Counted from the stretch's first letter, positions 43,592 through 52,067 are shown. The stretch is 64,000 bases of DNA from Marmoricola sp. OAE513 (GCF_040546585.1 NZ_JBEPOC010000001.1:124001-188000), one strand, 5' to 3'. The notes: a model not told the origin generated them from the letters alone. A program made the numbers and translations.

Positions 43592-44251
43592 GTGATCGCG
43601 TTCGCACGTCGCACACCGTGCGCCGTCCTGCTGGCGGCCCAGCTGGTCGGCATCCTGCTGTACCCGTTCCTCGACGACTCAGTAGCCGGCCGACAGCTGT
43701 TCGCGCTGTTCGGGCTGCTGGTGCTCGGCCTGGCGATCGTGGCCGTCCGGGCCACTCCCCTGCTGTCCTGGGTCGCGATCCTGATCGCTCTGCCGGCCGT
43801 CGTGCTCCTGGCCATCCAGGTGGTGAGCAACAACGAGGACCTGGCCCCCTGGGCCTCCGGCTTCGAGTGCGCGCTGTACCTCTACGCCGCCGCCGCGATG
43901 CTCTACTACATGCTCGCCGACGACCACGTGACCGTGGACGAGCTCTTCGCCATCGGCGCGGTCTTCACCTTGCTGGCCTGGGCCTTCGCGCACCTGTACG
44001 TCGTCGTCCAGGCTCTCGACCCGGGCGCCTTCACCGCCGCGGTAGACCCGGAGGCGGCGCGCACCTGGACCGAGCTGTTGTTCCTCTCGGTGACGACGCT
44101 GTCCAGCACCGGGCTCTCCGACATCGTGCCCATCACCGGGCACGCGCGCAGCGTGGTGATGTTCGAGCAGATCGCCGGCATTTTCTACATCGCGATGGTC
44201 GTGACCCGGCTCATCGGGATGCAGGCCGGGCGCAAGCTCGACCGCGGCTGA
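43592..44251 (+). CDS. Ion-channel-like membrane protein with altered selectivity filter
   Basis: A 219-residue membrane protein with about six hydrophobic segments, the last two bracketing a pore loop. The loop reads LFLSVTTLSSTGLSDIVP (about residues 163-180) where potassium channels have TTVGYGD: Thr-Thr and the final Gly/Asp pattern are kept, but V, Y and one G are replaced by T, L and S. So it belongs to the Ion_trans_2 group by layout, with a non-standard filter; selectivity for potassium is doubtful. No RCK domain is attached, but two TrkA-type RCK proteins and a KimA-like importer lie 3-5 kb away. GTG start from the TAGCCT box within the 74-bp repeat. Confidence 0.75.
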   Translation: MIAFARRTPCAVLLAAQLVGILLYPFLDDSVAGRQLFALFGLLVLGLAIVAVRATPLLSWVAILIALPAVVLLAIQVVSNNEDLAPWASGFECALYLYAAAAMLYYMLADDHVTVDELFAIGAVFTLLAWAFAHLYVVVQALDPGAFTAAVDPEAARTWTELLFLSVTTLSSTGLSDIVPITGHARSVVMFEQIAGIFYIAMVVTRLIGMQAGRKLDRG

Positions 44252-44255
44252 TCGG

Positions 44256-45383
44256 TCAGCCCACCCGTTCGATCAGCGCTACGCACTCGACGTGGTGCGT
44301 CATCGGGAACATGTCGAACGAGCGCAGGTTCGCGAGCTTGTAGCCACGCGCAGCGAAGTAGCTGAGGTCGCGTGCCAGTGCCGCAGGATCGCACGCGACG
44401 TAGGCGACGGCGCGTGGCGCCAGGTCGACGACCGCGTCCACGACCTCTTTGCGGGCTCCCTCGCGCGGCGGGTCCAGCACGACGATGTCCGCCATCGTGT
44501 CCAGTTCGGCCAGGACCCGGTCGACGCGGCCGGCACGGGTCTTCACGTGGCGGAGATCAGCCAGGTTCGAGCCGGCCAGGTCACTGGCCCGCCGGTCGCC
44601 CTCGATGCTCGTCACGCTGCCGGTCGGGCCGACCGCCTCGGCGAGGAAAGCGGAGAACAGGCCGACGCCGGCGTACAGGTCCATCGCGCGCTCACCGGGC
44701 TGCGGGGCGAGCAGGTCCATCACTGCGCCCACGAGTGTCTCAGGGGCACCCGGGTGCACCTGCCAGAAGCCGTCGCCGGCGACGTCGAAGGAGCGCCCGA
44801 GCACGGTCTCGGTCACGGTGCCCCGGACCGGAGGTTCTCCGGCCAGGACGATGCGCGCGCCGGGCGCCTCGATCAGGCAGTCCTCGACGGGCACGATCTC
44901 GTGGGAGTGGTTCTTGCGGAGCCCGTACCGCCCTTCGGGCAGTCCGACGTACTGCATCCGGGTGCGCCAGTGCAGGCCGTCGGCAGACCCACGGACCTGC
45001 TCGACGGCGACGTCGTGATCGATCCCGGCAAGACGCTTCAGCTGCTCGGAGACAACAGCTGCCTTCAGCCTGCGCTGGGCCGGCAGGGCTACGTGCTGGA
45101 AGTCGCAGCCACCGCAACCGCCGGGACCGGCCAGCGCGCACGGCGCCTCGACACGATCGGGCGACGGCTCGAGGATCTCGACGGCGTCACCGCGCAGGAA
45201 GCGCTTCGCGACGTCGGTGATCTCGATGACGACGCGCTCCTCGGGCAGGGCGTGCCGGACGAAGACGACGACCGAGGTGTCCTCGAACGGGAGGCGGGCG
45301 ACCATGTGACCGCCGTGAGCGACGGGGCCGATGGTGGCCTCGACGCGGTCGCCGACCTCGTACGGCGTCCGGAGGCGGCTCAT
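44256..45383 (-). CDS. Class I SAM-dependent RNA (uracil-5-)methyltransferase, TrmA/RlmD type
   Basis: A 375-residue RNA m5U methyltransferase. N-terminal TRAM domain (about 1-60), a Cys-rich stretch GGCGGCDFQHV (about 88-98) with an earlier Cys, as in Fe-S-binding RlmD-type enzymes, then the SAM domain: DLYAGVGLFSAFL, VVLDPPREGARKEV, and the catalytic Cys in AYVACDPAALARD, ending HHVECVALIERV. It methylates a specific uridine of 23S rRNA or tRNA; which one is not clear. The ATG overlaps the stop of the KimA-like transporter gene (ATGA). M. tuberculosis has the same pair (Rv2689c-Rv2690c). Confidence 0.88.
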   Translation of the reverse strand: MSRLRTPYEVGDRVEATIGPVAHGGHMVARLPFEDTSVVVFVRHALPEERVVIEITDVAKRFLRGDAVEILEPSPDRVEAPCALAGPGGCGGCDFQHVALPAQRRLKAAVVSEQLKRLAGIDHDVAVEQVRGSADGLHWRTRMQYVGLPEGRYGLRKNHSHEIVPVEDCLIEAPGARIVLAGEPPVRGTVTETVLGRSFDVAGDGFWQVHPGAPETLVGAVMDLLAPQPGERAMDLYAGVGLFSAFLAEAVGPTGSVTSIEGDRRASDLAGSNLADLRHVKTRAGRVDRVLAELDTMADIVVLDPPREGARKEVVDAVVDLAPRAVAYVACDPAALARDLSYFAARGYKLANLRSFDMFPMTHHVECVALIERVG

Positions 45384-47401
45384 CGGTCGCGACCGCCGCG
45401 GCGGATGTCACCGGGACGGGAGCGGAGCAGCTCCCAGTCCTCGCGCTCCTTGCCGACCTCGGAACCACGCAGCTGGTAGGGCACGGAGGTGACCATGACG
45501 CCTGGCGTGAAGAGCAGGCGACCCTTCAGGCGCAGGGCGGTCTGGTTGTGCAGCAGCTGCTCCCACCACCGGCCGACGACGTACTCGGGGATGTAAACCG
45601 CGACGACTCCGCGCGGGTTCGCCTCGCGGATCTGGACGGCGTACTGGACGATCGGGCGGATGATCTCCCGGTACGGCGAGTAGAGCACCTTGAGCGGGAC
45701 GTCGATGCGGCGCTCGTCCCAGCCCTCGAGGAGCTTGTCGGTCTGCTCCTGCTCGAACCCGACGTAGATCGCCTCCAGCACGTTCGGACGCGTCGCCTTG
45801 GCGAAGGCCAGGGCGCGCATCGTCGGCTTGTGCAGCTTGGAGACCAGCACGATCGCGTGCACCCGGGTCGGCATGATCGGGTCGGCGTCGCCGATGACGA
45901 GCTCGGCCTCGACGCGGTCGTAGTGCCGCCGGATCCGCATCATGATCACGTAGAAGACGATCATCGCCAGGATCGCGATCCAGGCGCCGGCCAGGAACTT
46001 GGTGAGCAGCACGATCACGAAGACGACGGCGGTCATCGCGAGCCCGAAGGTGTTGATGGCGCGGGAGCGGTACATCCGGCGACGCTCGGCCGGGTTCTTC
46101 TCGGTCTTCAGGTGCCGAGTCCAGTGCAGGATCATGCCGAGTTGGCTGAGGTTGAACGACACGAAGACGCCGACGATGTAGAGCTGGATCAGCCGGGTCG
46201 GCTCGGCCTGGAAGGCGACGATGAGGATGATGGCGATCGCGGCCAGGAAGAGGATGCCGTTGCTGTAGGCGAGCCGGTCGCCGCGTGAGCCCAGCGCGCG
46301 CGGGGCGAACCCGTCGCGGGCCAGGATCGAGCCGAGCACCGGGAAGCCGTTGAAGGCGGTGTTCGCGGCCAGGATGAGGATGATGCCGGTCATCGCGATG
46401 ACGAAGTAGAAGCCCGGCGAGAAGTCGCTGAACACGGCGCGGGCGATCTGCGCGATGACGGTGTGCTGGTCGAAGCCGTCCTTCAGTGCGCTGCCGTCGG
46501 GGTTCTTGAGGCGCTCGATGTCCTTGGCGTCGACGTACTTCAGGCCCATGTTGCGGGCCAGGATGATGATCGAGAGCAGCATGGTGATCGCGATCGCCGC
46601 GAGCAGCGCCAGCGTGGTCGCGGCGTTCTTGCTCTTCGGCTTCTGGAACGCGGGCACGCCGTTCGAGATCGCCTCGACTCCGGTGAGGGCCGCACAGCCC
46701 GACGAGAACGCCCGGGCCAGCAGGAAGATCATCGCGATCGTGCTGATGTCGCCGCCGTAGCCGGAGGCGGCCTCCAAGGTGTACTTCGCGCTCTCGACGT
46801 CGGGGAGGTTGCCCTCGGCGCTGCGCAGGGCCGCGTACGCCGCCATGCCGAGCACGCCGATCATGAACCCGTACGTCGGGATGGCGAAGGCCGCTCCGGA
46901 CTCGCGGATACCGCGGAGGTTCATCGCCGCGAGGATCGCGACCAGGACGCAGGCCCACTCCGTCTCGTGGCCGTTCACGAACGGGATCGCCGCCGCGGCG
47001 TTCTGGACGCCCGAGGAGACCGACACCGCGACGGTGAGCACGTAGTCGACCAGCAGGGCACTGGCGACGGTGACGCCGGCCTTCTTGCCGAGGTTGACCG
47101 TGGCCACCTCGTAGTCGCCACCGCCGCTCGGGTAGGCGTGCACGTTCTGCCGGTAGGACAGCACGACGGTGGCCATCACCAGCGCGACGGCGAGGCCGAT
47201 CTTCCAGCTGAAGCTGTACGCGCTGATGCCCGCGACCGAGAGCATGATGAAGACCTCGTCGGGCGCGTAGGCGACCGAGGACAGTGCGTCGGAGGCGAAA
47301 ACGGGGAGGGCGATGCGCTTCGGGAGCAAGGTCTCGCCGAGCTGCGAGCTCCGGAGCTTGCGACCGAGGATGATCCGTTTGGATACGCCACCAACACCCA
47401 T
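45380..47401 (-). CDS. APC-superfamily KimA-like potassium importer
   Basis: A 673-residue APC transporter with about 12 membrane helices (to about residue 470) and a cytoplasmic C-terminal domain of some 200 residues. Conserved start: LPVFASDALSSVAYAPDE, then SYRQNVHAYPSGGGDYEVA; these match the KimA (YdaO) group of high-affinity potassium symporters, longer than ordinary amino-acid permeases. The neighbouring TrkA-type proteins support potassium as cargo, but older annotation calls such proteins amino-acid permeases. ATG at 47401 follows a TAGCCT box 6 nt upstream that lies in copy 2 of the 74-bp repeat. Followed by the RNA methyltransferase with a four-base overlap. Confidence 0.82.
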   Translation of the reverse strand: MGVGGVSKRIILGRKLRSSQLGETLLPKRIALPVFASDALSSVAYAPDEVFIMLSVAGISAYSFSWKIGLAVALVMATVVLSYRQNVHAYPSGGGDYEVATVNLGKKAGVTVASALLVDYVLTVAVSVSSGVQNAAAAIPFVNGHETEWACVLVAILAAMNLRGIRESGAAFAIPTYGFMIGVLGMAAYAALRSAEGNLPDVESAKYTLEAASGYGGDISTIAMIFLLARAFSSGCAALTGVEAISNGVPAFQKPKSKNAATTLALLAAIAITMLLSIIILARNMGLKYVDAKDIERLKNPDGSALKDGFDQHTVIAQIARAVFSDFSPGFYFVIAMTGIILILAANTAFNGFPVLGSILARDGFAPRALGSRGDRLAYSNGILFLAAIAIILIVAFQAEPTRLIQLYIVGVFVSFNLSQLGMILHWTRHLKTEKNPAERRRMYRSRAINTFGLAMTAVVFVIVLLTKFLAGAWIAILAMIVFYVIMMRIRRHYDRVEAELVIGDADPIMPTRVHAIVLVSKLHKPTMRALAFAKATRPNVLEAIYVGFEQEQTDKLLEGWDERRIDVPLKVLYSPYREIIRPIVQYAVQIREANPRGVVAVYIPEYVVGRWWEQLLHNQTALRLKGRLLFTPGVMVTSVPYQLRGSEVGKEREDWELLRSRPGDIRRGGRDR

Positions 47402-47405
47402 GAGC

Positions 47406-47479
47406 CGAGGCTATCGAGTGCCCGAGCTTGCTCGTGGCCGAGTGGCCGAGAGCTCATTGACGAACGAAGTGAGGATCAC
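47406..47479 (-). repeat. 74-bp promoter-carrying repeat, copy 2 (KimA-like gene)
   Basis: Inverted copy of 43514-43587, about 86 percent identical. Read on the minus strand it ends in TAGCCTCG and is followed after four bases by the ATG of the transporter. Confidence 0.85.
47408..47413 (-). promoter_or_regulatory. -10 element of the KimA-like gene (leaderless type)
   Basis: TAGCCT on the minus strand ends 6 nt before the ATG at 47401, inside the 74-bp repeat. Confidence 0.6.
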
Positions 47480-47539
47480 GAGAGGAAACGGTAGAGCACA
47501 GACGGCCACCATTAGGCATTGATGGGCTCCGCTGTGCAG

Positions 47540-47545
47540 TAGCGT
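47540..47545 (+). promoter_or_regulatory. -10 element of the first TrkA gene (leaderless type)
   Basis: TAGCGT ends 7 nt before the GTG at 47553. It would drive both TrkA genes. Confidence 0.5.
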
Positions 47546-47552
47546 TTCGCAC

Positions 47553-48216
47553 GTGCACGTAGTGATCATGGGATGCGGCCGGGTCGGCTCGACCTTGGCG
47601 CGCTCTCTCGAGGACCGGAACCACACCGTCAGCGTGATCGACAGCAACCCGGACTCGTTCCGGCGTCTCGGCCCGTCGTTCAACGGTCTCAAGGTCACCG
47701 GCTACGGCTTCGACCAGCAGGTGCTCACCGACGCCGGCATCGAACGCGCCGACGCGTTCGCCGCGGTGAGCAGCGGCGACAACTCCAACATCATCGCGGC
47801 GCGCGTGGCCCGGGAGACCTTCGGGATCCAGCAGGTCGTCGCCCGCATCTACGACCCCGGCCGCGCCGAGGTCTACCAGCGTCTGGGCATCACCACGGTC
47901 GCCACCGTGAAGTGGACCGCCGACCAGGTCCTGCGGCGTCTGCTGCCCGCCGGCGCCGAGCCGGACTTCCGCGACCCGTCCGGCACCATCCGCCTCGACC
48001 AGGGTCCCGGCCTCCGAGCCGTGGATCGGTGAGCGCACGGTGAAATTCCAGGAACAGTCCAAGTGCCGGATCGCCTGGATCGACCGCCTCGGCGAGGGCA
48101 TGCTGCCGACCCGCGAGTCGGTGATCCAGGAGGGCGACCTGCTGCACGTCGTGCTGCGCGAGGAGAACGCCACCCACGCGTACGCCGTCATCGAGTCCGG
48201 CCCGGAAGCGGAGTAG
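47553..48216 (+). pseudogene. ceoB: TrkA/CeoB-type potassium-uptake regulator, broken by one extra base
   Basis: Two frames together encode one TrkA (RCK) protein of about 220 residues. The Rossmann domain is intact (IMGCGRVGSTLARSL, VIDSNP, ERADAFAAVSSGDNSN). After RDPSGTIRLDQ the frame runs into a stop at 48030; removing one G of GGG at 48002-48004 gives LDQVPASEPWIGERTVKF and continues through the RCK-C domain (WIDRLGEGMLPTRESVIQEG) to the TAG at 48214. These proteins bind NAD(H) or nucleotides and gate potassium transporters. It precedes the second TrkA gene by 4 bp, as in mycobacterial ceoB-ceoC. Confidence 0.85.
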
Positions 48217-48220
48217 TCCC

Positions 48221-48889
48221 ATGCGCGTAGCCATCGCCGGAGCAGGCGCCGTCGGCCGTTCCATCGCCCGCGAGCTGATCGGGAACGGCCACCAGGTCCT
48301 GCTCATCGACAAGGAGCCCCGCTCCATCAAGCCCGAGCGGGTTCCCGACGCCGAGTGGCTGCTCGCCGACTCCTGCGAGCTCTCCTCGCTGGAGGAGGCG
48401 CGCCTGGAGCACTGCGACGTCGTGATCGCGGCGACCGGCGACGACAAGGCCAACCTGGTCACCTCCCTGCTCGCCAAGACCGAGTTCGGGGTGCCGCGCA
48501 CGGTGGGCCGGGTCAACCACCCGGACAACGAGTGGCTGTTCACCGAGGCCTGGGGCGTGGACGTCAACGTGTCGACCCCGCGGATCATGTCCGCGCTCGT
48601 CGAGGAGGCCGTCACGGTCGGCGACCTTGTCCGGCTGTTCACCTTCCGCCAGGGGCAGGCGAACCTCGTCGAGATGACCCTGCCCGAGGACTCCCCCTAC
48701 GTCGGCAAGCCGTCCGGCCTGATCCCGTTCCCGGACAACTGCTCGCTGGTGACGATCCTCCGCGACAGCCAGGTCTACACGCCGACGCCGGAGCAGCCCG
48801 TGGAGTCCGGCGACGAGCTGCTGTTCGTCTGCCAGGCCGACGTCGAGGAGGACCTCGAGCGGTTGCTCAACCCCGGCGGGCACCAGTAG
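48221..48889 (+). CDS. ceoC: TrkA/CeoC-type potassium-uptake regulator
   Basis: A 222-residue RCK protein: N-terminal Rossmann domain (AIAGAGAVGRSIARELIGNG, LIDKEP, CDVVIAATGDDKANLV) and C-terminal RCK-C domain from about residue 135 (LPEDSPYVGKP, VESGDELLFVC). It should pair with the first TrkA protein to control a potassium transporter, probably the KimA-like protein encoded divergently 800 bp away. Starts 4 bp after the first gene's restored stop. Confidence 0.9.
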   Translation: MRVAIAGAGAVGRSIARELIGNGHQVLLIDKEPRSIKPERVPDAEWLLADSCELSSLEEARLEHCDVVIAATGDDKANLVTSLLAKTEFGVPRTVGRVNHPDNEWLFTEAWGVDVNVSTPRIMSALVEEAVTVGDLVRLFTFRQGQANLVEMTLPEDSPYVGKPSGLIPFPDNCSLVTILRDSQVYTPTPEQPVESGDELLFVCQADVEEDLERLLNPGGHQ

Positions 48890-48894
48890 GGGGG

Positions 48895-49635
48895 TCACGC
48901 CTCCGCGGTGCGACCGTCGGCGGGACCCAGGTCCACGTCGTACGCCGGGTCGATCGGCGTGTGGTTGCGCCCCAGCAGCCAGACCAGTGCCGACCAGGAC
49001 GCGACCCGCAGCGGCCAGCCGAGACCGATCCGCAGCCCGGTCAGGATGGTGACGGCGGTGTCGGCCTCGAGCGTGCCCTGGTGGCCCAGCAGCCAGACGG
49101 GTCCCTGCAGCAGGACGCCGACCAGACCGGGCAGCATCAGCAGCCAGGTCAGCTGCACGCAGAGCTTCACGATCTGCGGGTTGTCGTGCCAGGCGGTCGG
49201 GTCTCCGGCGACGCTGCCGACCATGAAGCCGACCAGCGGCCACCGGGTCAGGCAGGAGATCACCGTGATCACCGACAGGCCGCCCGAGGTGATGATGCCG
49301 GGCAGGAAGTAGGCGAGTGCCTGGTCGTCCGCGCTGCCTCCCGAGCTCGCCGACAGGTGCACGAAGAACCACCCGACGCCGATCCCGAACAGCGCGTTCA
49401 GCACGAACTGCGTGGTCGTGCGCTGCACGAGCCGGACCACGAGGAGCACCAGGGCCGACGCAGCGCTGATGACCAGCGCGAGCTTGATCTCCTTCGTCGG
49501 CAGCCAGATCAGCGTGAACAGCAGGGTCGGGACAGCCGCCTCGAGCATGCCGCGTCGCCCGCCGAGCGCCTTGGCCAGCTGCGCGCGGACGGCCGCTTCG
49601 ACCGTCTCGATCGACGGGGTGGTCGGTGTCGCCAT
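48895..49635 (-). CDS. DUF3159 family membrane protein
   Basis: A 246-residue membrane protein with about five to six hydrophobic segments and a charged, cytoplasmic N-terminus (TVEAAVRAQLAKALGGRRGMLE). Typical blocks are PTLLFTLIWLPTKEIKLALVIS and TRWPLVGFMVGSVAGDP. DUF3159 proteins lie next to dut and trkA genes in many actinobacteria (Rv2693c in M. tuberculosis), function unknown. It is the last gene of the dut operon and is convergent with the TrkA pair. Confidence 0.82.
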   Translation of the reverse strand: MATPTTPSIETVEAAVRAQLAKALGGRRGMLEAAVPTLLFTLIWLPTKEIKLALVISAASALVLLVVRLVQRTTTQFVLNALFGIGVGWFFVHLSASSGGSADDQALAYFLPGIITSGGLSVITVISCLTRWPLVGFMVGSVAGDPTAWHDNPQIVKLCVQLTWLLMLPGLVGVLLQGPVWLLGHQGTLEADTAVTILTGLRIGLGWPLRVASWSALVWLLGRNHTPIDPAYDVDLGPADGRTAEA

Positions 49636-49641
49636 CGGCTC

Positions 49642-50016
49642 TCAGTACCGCAGGTCGTAGCGCGGGTTGTAGATCGTCCGCACCCCGCCGTGGACCCCGA
49701 TCCGCCCGGTCACCCGGATGGCGCGGCCCGGGAAGATGCCGGCGATCCGGCGACGTCCCAGCCACAGCACGGTGATGGTGCCGCTGCCGTCGTACAGCTC
49801 GGCCTCCAGGGCGGGTACGCCGCCGCGGGGGCGCAGTGTCACGGTCTTCAGGGTGCCCTGCACCGTGACCATCTCGCGGTCGGGGGCGTCGTCGATGCGC
49901 TGGCAGCCCGCCTTCGCCGCCTTCGCGACGTCGCGCTGCAGGTCGACCGCCTCGGCGTGCGCCTGGCTCGCCCACTGGCGGATGCCGCTGCGCAGTCGTC
50001 CCTTGGTGTGTGCCAT
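49642..50016 (-). CDS. OB-fold nucleic-acid-binding domain protein
   Basis: A 124-residue protein with an OB fold in its C-terminal 80 residues: VTVQGTLKTVTLRPRGGVPALEAELYD, GTITVLWLGRRRIAGIFPG, IRVTGRIG. The N-terminal helix has paired basic residues. Similar to Rv2694c. It may bind single-stranded DNA or RNA, but a role has not been shown. It sits between the DUF3710 and DUF3159 genes with gaps of 5-6 bp. Confidence 0.85.
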   Translation of the reverse strand: MAHTKGRLRSGIRQWASQAHAEAVDLQRDVAKAAKAGCQRIDDAPDREMVTVQGTLKTVTLRPRGGVPALEAELYDGSGTITVLWLGRRRIAGIFPGRAIRVTGRIGVHGGVRTIYNPRYDLRY

Positions 50017-50021
50017 GCGGG

Positions 50022-50696
50022 TCAGCGTAGTCCTGCGTCGGTAGCCGCTTCGTCCTCGGTCTGCGGACGTGCCTCGGGCGGCAGCTTCAGCGGCAGCGGC
50101 TCTCCCGGAGCCATCGCCTCGTGGCCGCGGCGTACGGCGAGCGAACGGATCGCCTGCTCGAACGGAGCGCAGTACTCGGCGTCCATCGCGGGCCGGCCGG
50201 CCATCGTCGCGCGCACGAACCAGCGCGGACCGTTGTAGCCGACGATCCGGGACGGCTGGACCAGGGACTCTCCTTCGGGGCCCTCGACCGGGACCTGGCA
50301 GTACAGCTCGGTACCGAAGGAACCCTCACGCTCGGTCGCAGTGCCCCCGCGACGCTCGGTGTCGGCCGCGATCTCGCTGCGCGCCTCGTCCCAGAGGTCG
50401 CCGCCGCGCGAGTTCGCGAACGCACGCATCTCCAGCACGCCCTCCTCGGCGACCAGCAGCACGGCCAGCACCTCGCCGGAGTCCTCGTCGACCTGCAGCC
50501 GCAGCTCGAGGCCGTCGACCGGCGCGACGAGCATGCTGCCGAGGTCGATGTAGGTCGTGTCCGGGTCGAGGTCCTCGACGTCGACGGGACCGGCCGGCGC
50601 CGGGTCAGCAGACGTCTCGGCAGGCTCGACCACCGAGGCGTCGGGCGTCCCGGCAGGCTCCACGACCGGGTCGGTGTTCTTGCGGCGCAGTCTCAT
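50022..50696 (-). CDS. DUF3710 family protein with repeat-derived N-terminus
   Basis: A 224-residue protein. The conserved DUF3710 part (about residues 45-205) includes [48 protein letters not shown] and [14 protein letters not shown]. The 40 residues before it are not conserved in kind: they contain VVEPAGTP and VVEPAETS, encoded by two copies of the repeat that forms the tandem array after aconitase. Rv2696c is the mycobacterial counterpart. Function unknown. The ATG overlaps the dut stop (ATGA). Confidence 0.82.
   Translation of the reverse strand: MRLRRKNTDPVVEPAGTPDASVVEPAETSADPAPAGPVDVEDLDPDTTYIDLGSMLVAPVDGLELRLQVDEDSGEVLAVLLVAEEGVLEMRAFANSRGGDLWDEARSEIAADTERRGGTATEREGSFGTELYCQVPVEGPEGESLVQPSRIVGYNGPRWFVRATMAGRPAMDAEYCAPFEQAIRSLAVRRGHEAMAPGEPLPLKLPPEARPQTEDEAATDAGLR
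50608..50670. repeat. Two diverged copies of the CGTCTCGGCAGGCTCG repeat inside a coding sequence
   Basis: GACGTCTCGGCAGGCTCGAC and GGCGTCCCGGCAGGCTCCAC lie in tandem about 36 bp apart in the 5' part of the DUF3710 gene. They match the units of the array at 40464-40632 and encode VVEPAETS and VVEPAGTP on the minus strand. Confidence 0.75.
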
Positions 50697-51133
50697 GCGA
50701 ATCCTCCTGTGGAGCCGTGGCCCCCCGTACCCCGAGCGGACTCGGGCAGCGTGTCGACCTCCACGAAGTCCGCGGTCTCGAAGCGCTGGATCACCAGCTG
50801 GGCGATCCGGTCGCCGCGGGAGAGCACGATCGGGGTCGTGGGGTCGAGGTTCACCAGGCACACCTGGATCTCGCCACGGTAGCCCGCGTCCACAGTCCCG
50901 GGCGCATTCACGATGGAGAGCCCGGCCTTGGCGGCCAGCCCCGAACGCGGGTGCACCAGGCCGACGTACCCGTCGGGGAGCGCGAGTGCGATGCCGGTCG
51001 GGACCAGCTGTCGCTGTCCCGGCTGGAGCGTCACGTCCTCGCGCGCGTACAGGTCCGCGCCGGCGTCTCCCTGCTTCGCGTACGCCGGCAGAGGGAGCCC
51101 GGGATCGAGGCGGGTGATCTGGATCGACAACAT
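50693..51133 (-). CDS. dut: dUTP diphosphatase
   Basis: A 146-residue trimeric-type dUTPase. All five motifs are visible: [29 protein letters not shown] (catalytic Asp), [10 protein letters not shown] and the Gly-rich end [10 protein letters not shown]. It hydrolyses dUTP to dUMP, limiting uracil in DNA and feeding dTMP synthesis; a thymidine kinase lies later in the window. ATG at 51133, with a TAGGGT box 7 nt upstream, makes this the first gene of dut-DUF3710-OB-DUF3159. Confidence 0.95.
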   Translation of the reverse strand: MLSIQITRLDPGLPLPAYAKQGDAGADLYAREDVTLQPGQRQLVPTGIALALPDGYVGLVHPRSGLAAKAGLSIVNAPGTVDAGYRGEIQVCLVNLDPTTPIVLSRGDRIAQLVIQRFETADFVEVDTLPESARGTGGHGSTGGFA

Positions 51134-51140
51134 TGGATGG

Positions 51141-51146
51141 ACCCTA
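51141..51146 (-). promoter_or_regulatory. -10 element of the dut operon (leaderless type)
   Basis: TAGGGT on the minus strand ends 7 nt before the ATG at 51133. Confidence 0.55.
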
Positions 51147-51222
51147 CCGGCGGGCATCCGGGCCCGGGATGTCAGGCTTTGCCCACGGACACGGGTCCAG
51201 GACCAGCCAGAGAGGGAGTGAC

Positions 51223-51681
51223 ATGCCGACCGCCTACAGCGAGCGCCTGCACGTCCCGCTGCGCTGGTGGGTGCAGGCGACGATGTTCGTCGCGACCATC
51301 TGGCTGGCGTTCATCGTGGCGCTCCCGGAGTGGTTCGCCTGGGCCGGCACCATCGCCCTGCTGCTGATCGTGTTCGGCCTGTTCTCCTGGGTCGGGTCGA
51401 GCAGGATCGAGGTCCGCGACGGCGTCCTGTACGCCGGACCCGCGCACATCGCGCTGGAGCACCTCGGTACCGCCGAGCCGTTGGACAAGGACGCCACCCG
51501 CCGGGTGCACGGCGTCGAGGCGAACGCGCGGGCATTCCTGCACACGCGGCCCTACATCTCCCGTGCCGTCCGGGTGGCCATCGAGGATCCGAGCGACCCG
51601 GCGCCGTACTGGTTGCTGTCGACCAGGCACCCCCGCAAGCTGGCCGCCGCACTGACCGAGCGGTCCCCCGCCGACGCCTGA
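51223..51681 (+). CDS. DUF3093 family membrane protein
   Basis: A 152-residue protein with two membrane helices near the N-terminus (about 12-30 and 35-53, ending in [14 protein letters not shown]) and a cytoplasmic domain with [11 protein letters not shown] and [16 protein letters not shown], the typical DUF3093 ending. Rv2698 is similar and also divergent from dut. Function unknown. ATG at 51223 has the ribosome site AGAGGGAG about 5 nt upstream. Confidence 0.85.
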   Translation: MPTAYSERLHVPLRWWVQATMFVATIWLAFIVALPEWFAWAGTIALLLIVFGLFSWVGSSRIEVRDGVLYAGPAHIALEHLGTAEPLDKDATRRVHGVEANARAFLHTRPYISRAVRVAIEDPSDPAPYWLLSTRHPRKLAAALTERSPADA

Positions 51682-51691
51682 GCGCACTCGC

Positions 51692-51697
51692 TAGGCT
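51692..51697 (+). promoter_or_regulatory. -10 element of the DUF4235 gene
   Basis: TAGGCT in the frequent context CACTCGCTAGGCT; 31 nt before the ATG at 51729, so this transcript has a short leader with a ribosome site (CGAGGTG). Confidence 0.45.
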
Positions 51698-51728
51698 GGA
51701 CACTTCCGTCGACCAACCCGAGGTGAAC

Positions 51729-52034
51729 ATGTCGAAGAACGCCGAGACCAACGGCGAGCAGGACAGCTCGAAGATCTGGGGCGCGTTCTCGCTGGTGGCG
51801 GCGCTGCTCGCCGCGAGCGTGGCTCGCAAGGGCCTGACGGCGACCTGGAAGGCAGCGGCCGGCAAGGAGCCGCCGGCCAACCCGGCCGACCCGGAGGTGA
51901 GCCTCAACGAGGCGTTGCTGTGGGCGGGGCTCAGCGGTCTGCTGGTCGGCATCGCCCGGATGCTCGCGACGCGGCGGGCGGCGGACTACTACGCGCGTTC
52001 GGTCGGCAAGCTGCCTCCGGGGTCGCAGAGCTAG
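51729..52034 (+). CDS. DUF4235 family membrane protein
   Basis: A 101-residue protein with two membrane helices (about 17-33 and 65-82), linked by the conserved TATWKAAAGKEPPANPADPEVSLNEAL. This is the DUF4235 pattern; function unknown. The short C-terminus ends SVGKLPPG. It is followed by a bidirectional hairpin. Confidence 0.82.
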   Translation: MSKNAETNGEQDSSKIWGAFSLVAALLAASVARKGLTATWKAAAGKEPPANPADPEVSLNEALLWAGLSGLLVGIARMLATRRAADYYARSVGKLPPGSQS

Positions 52035-52067
52035 ACGCGGCCCCCGAGAACGGACCCGAGAACGACC

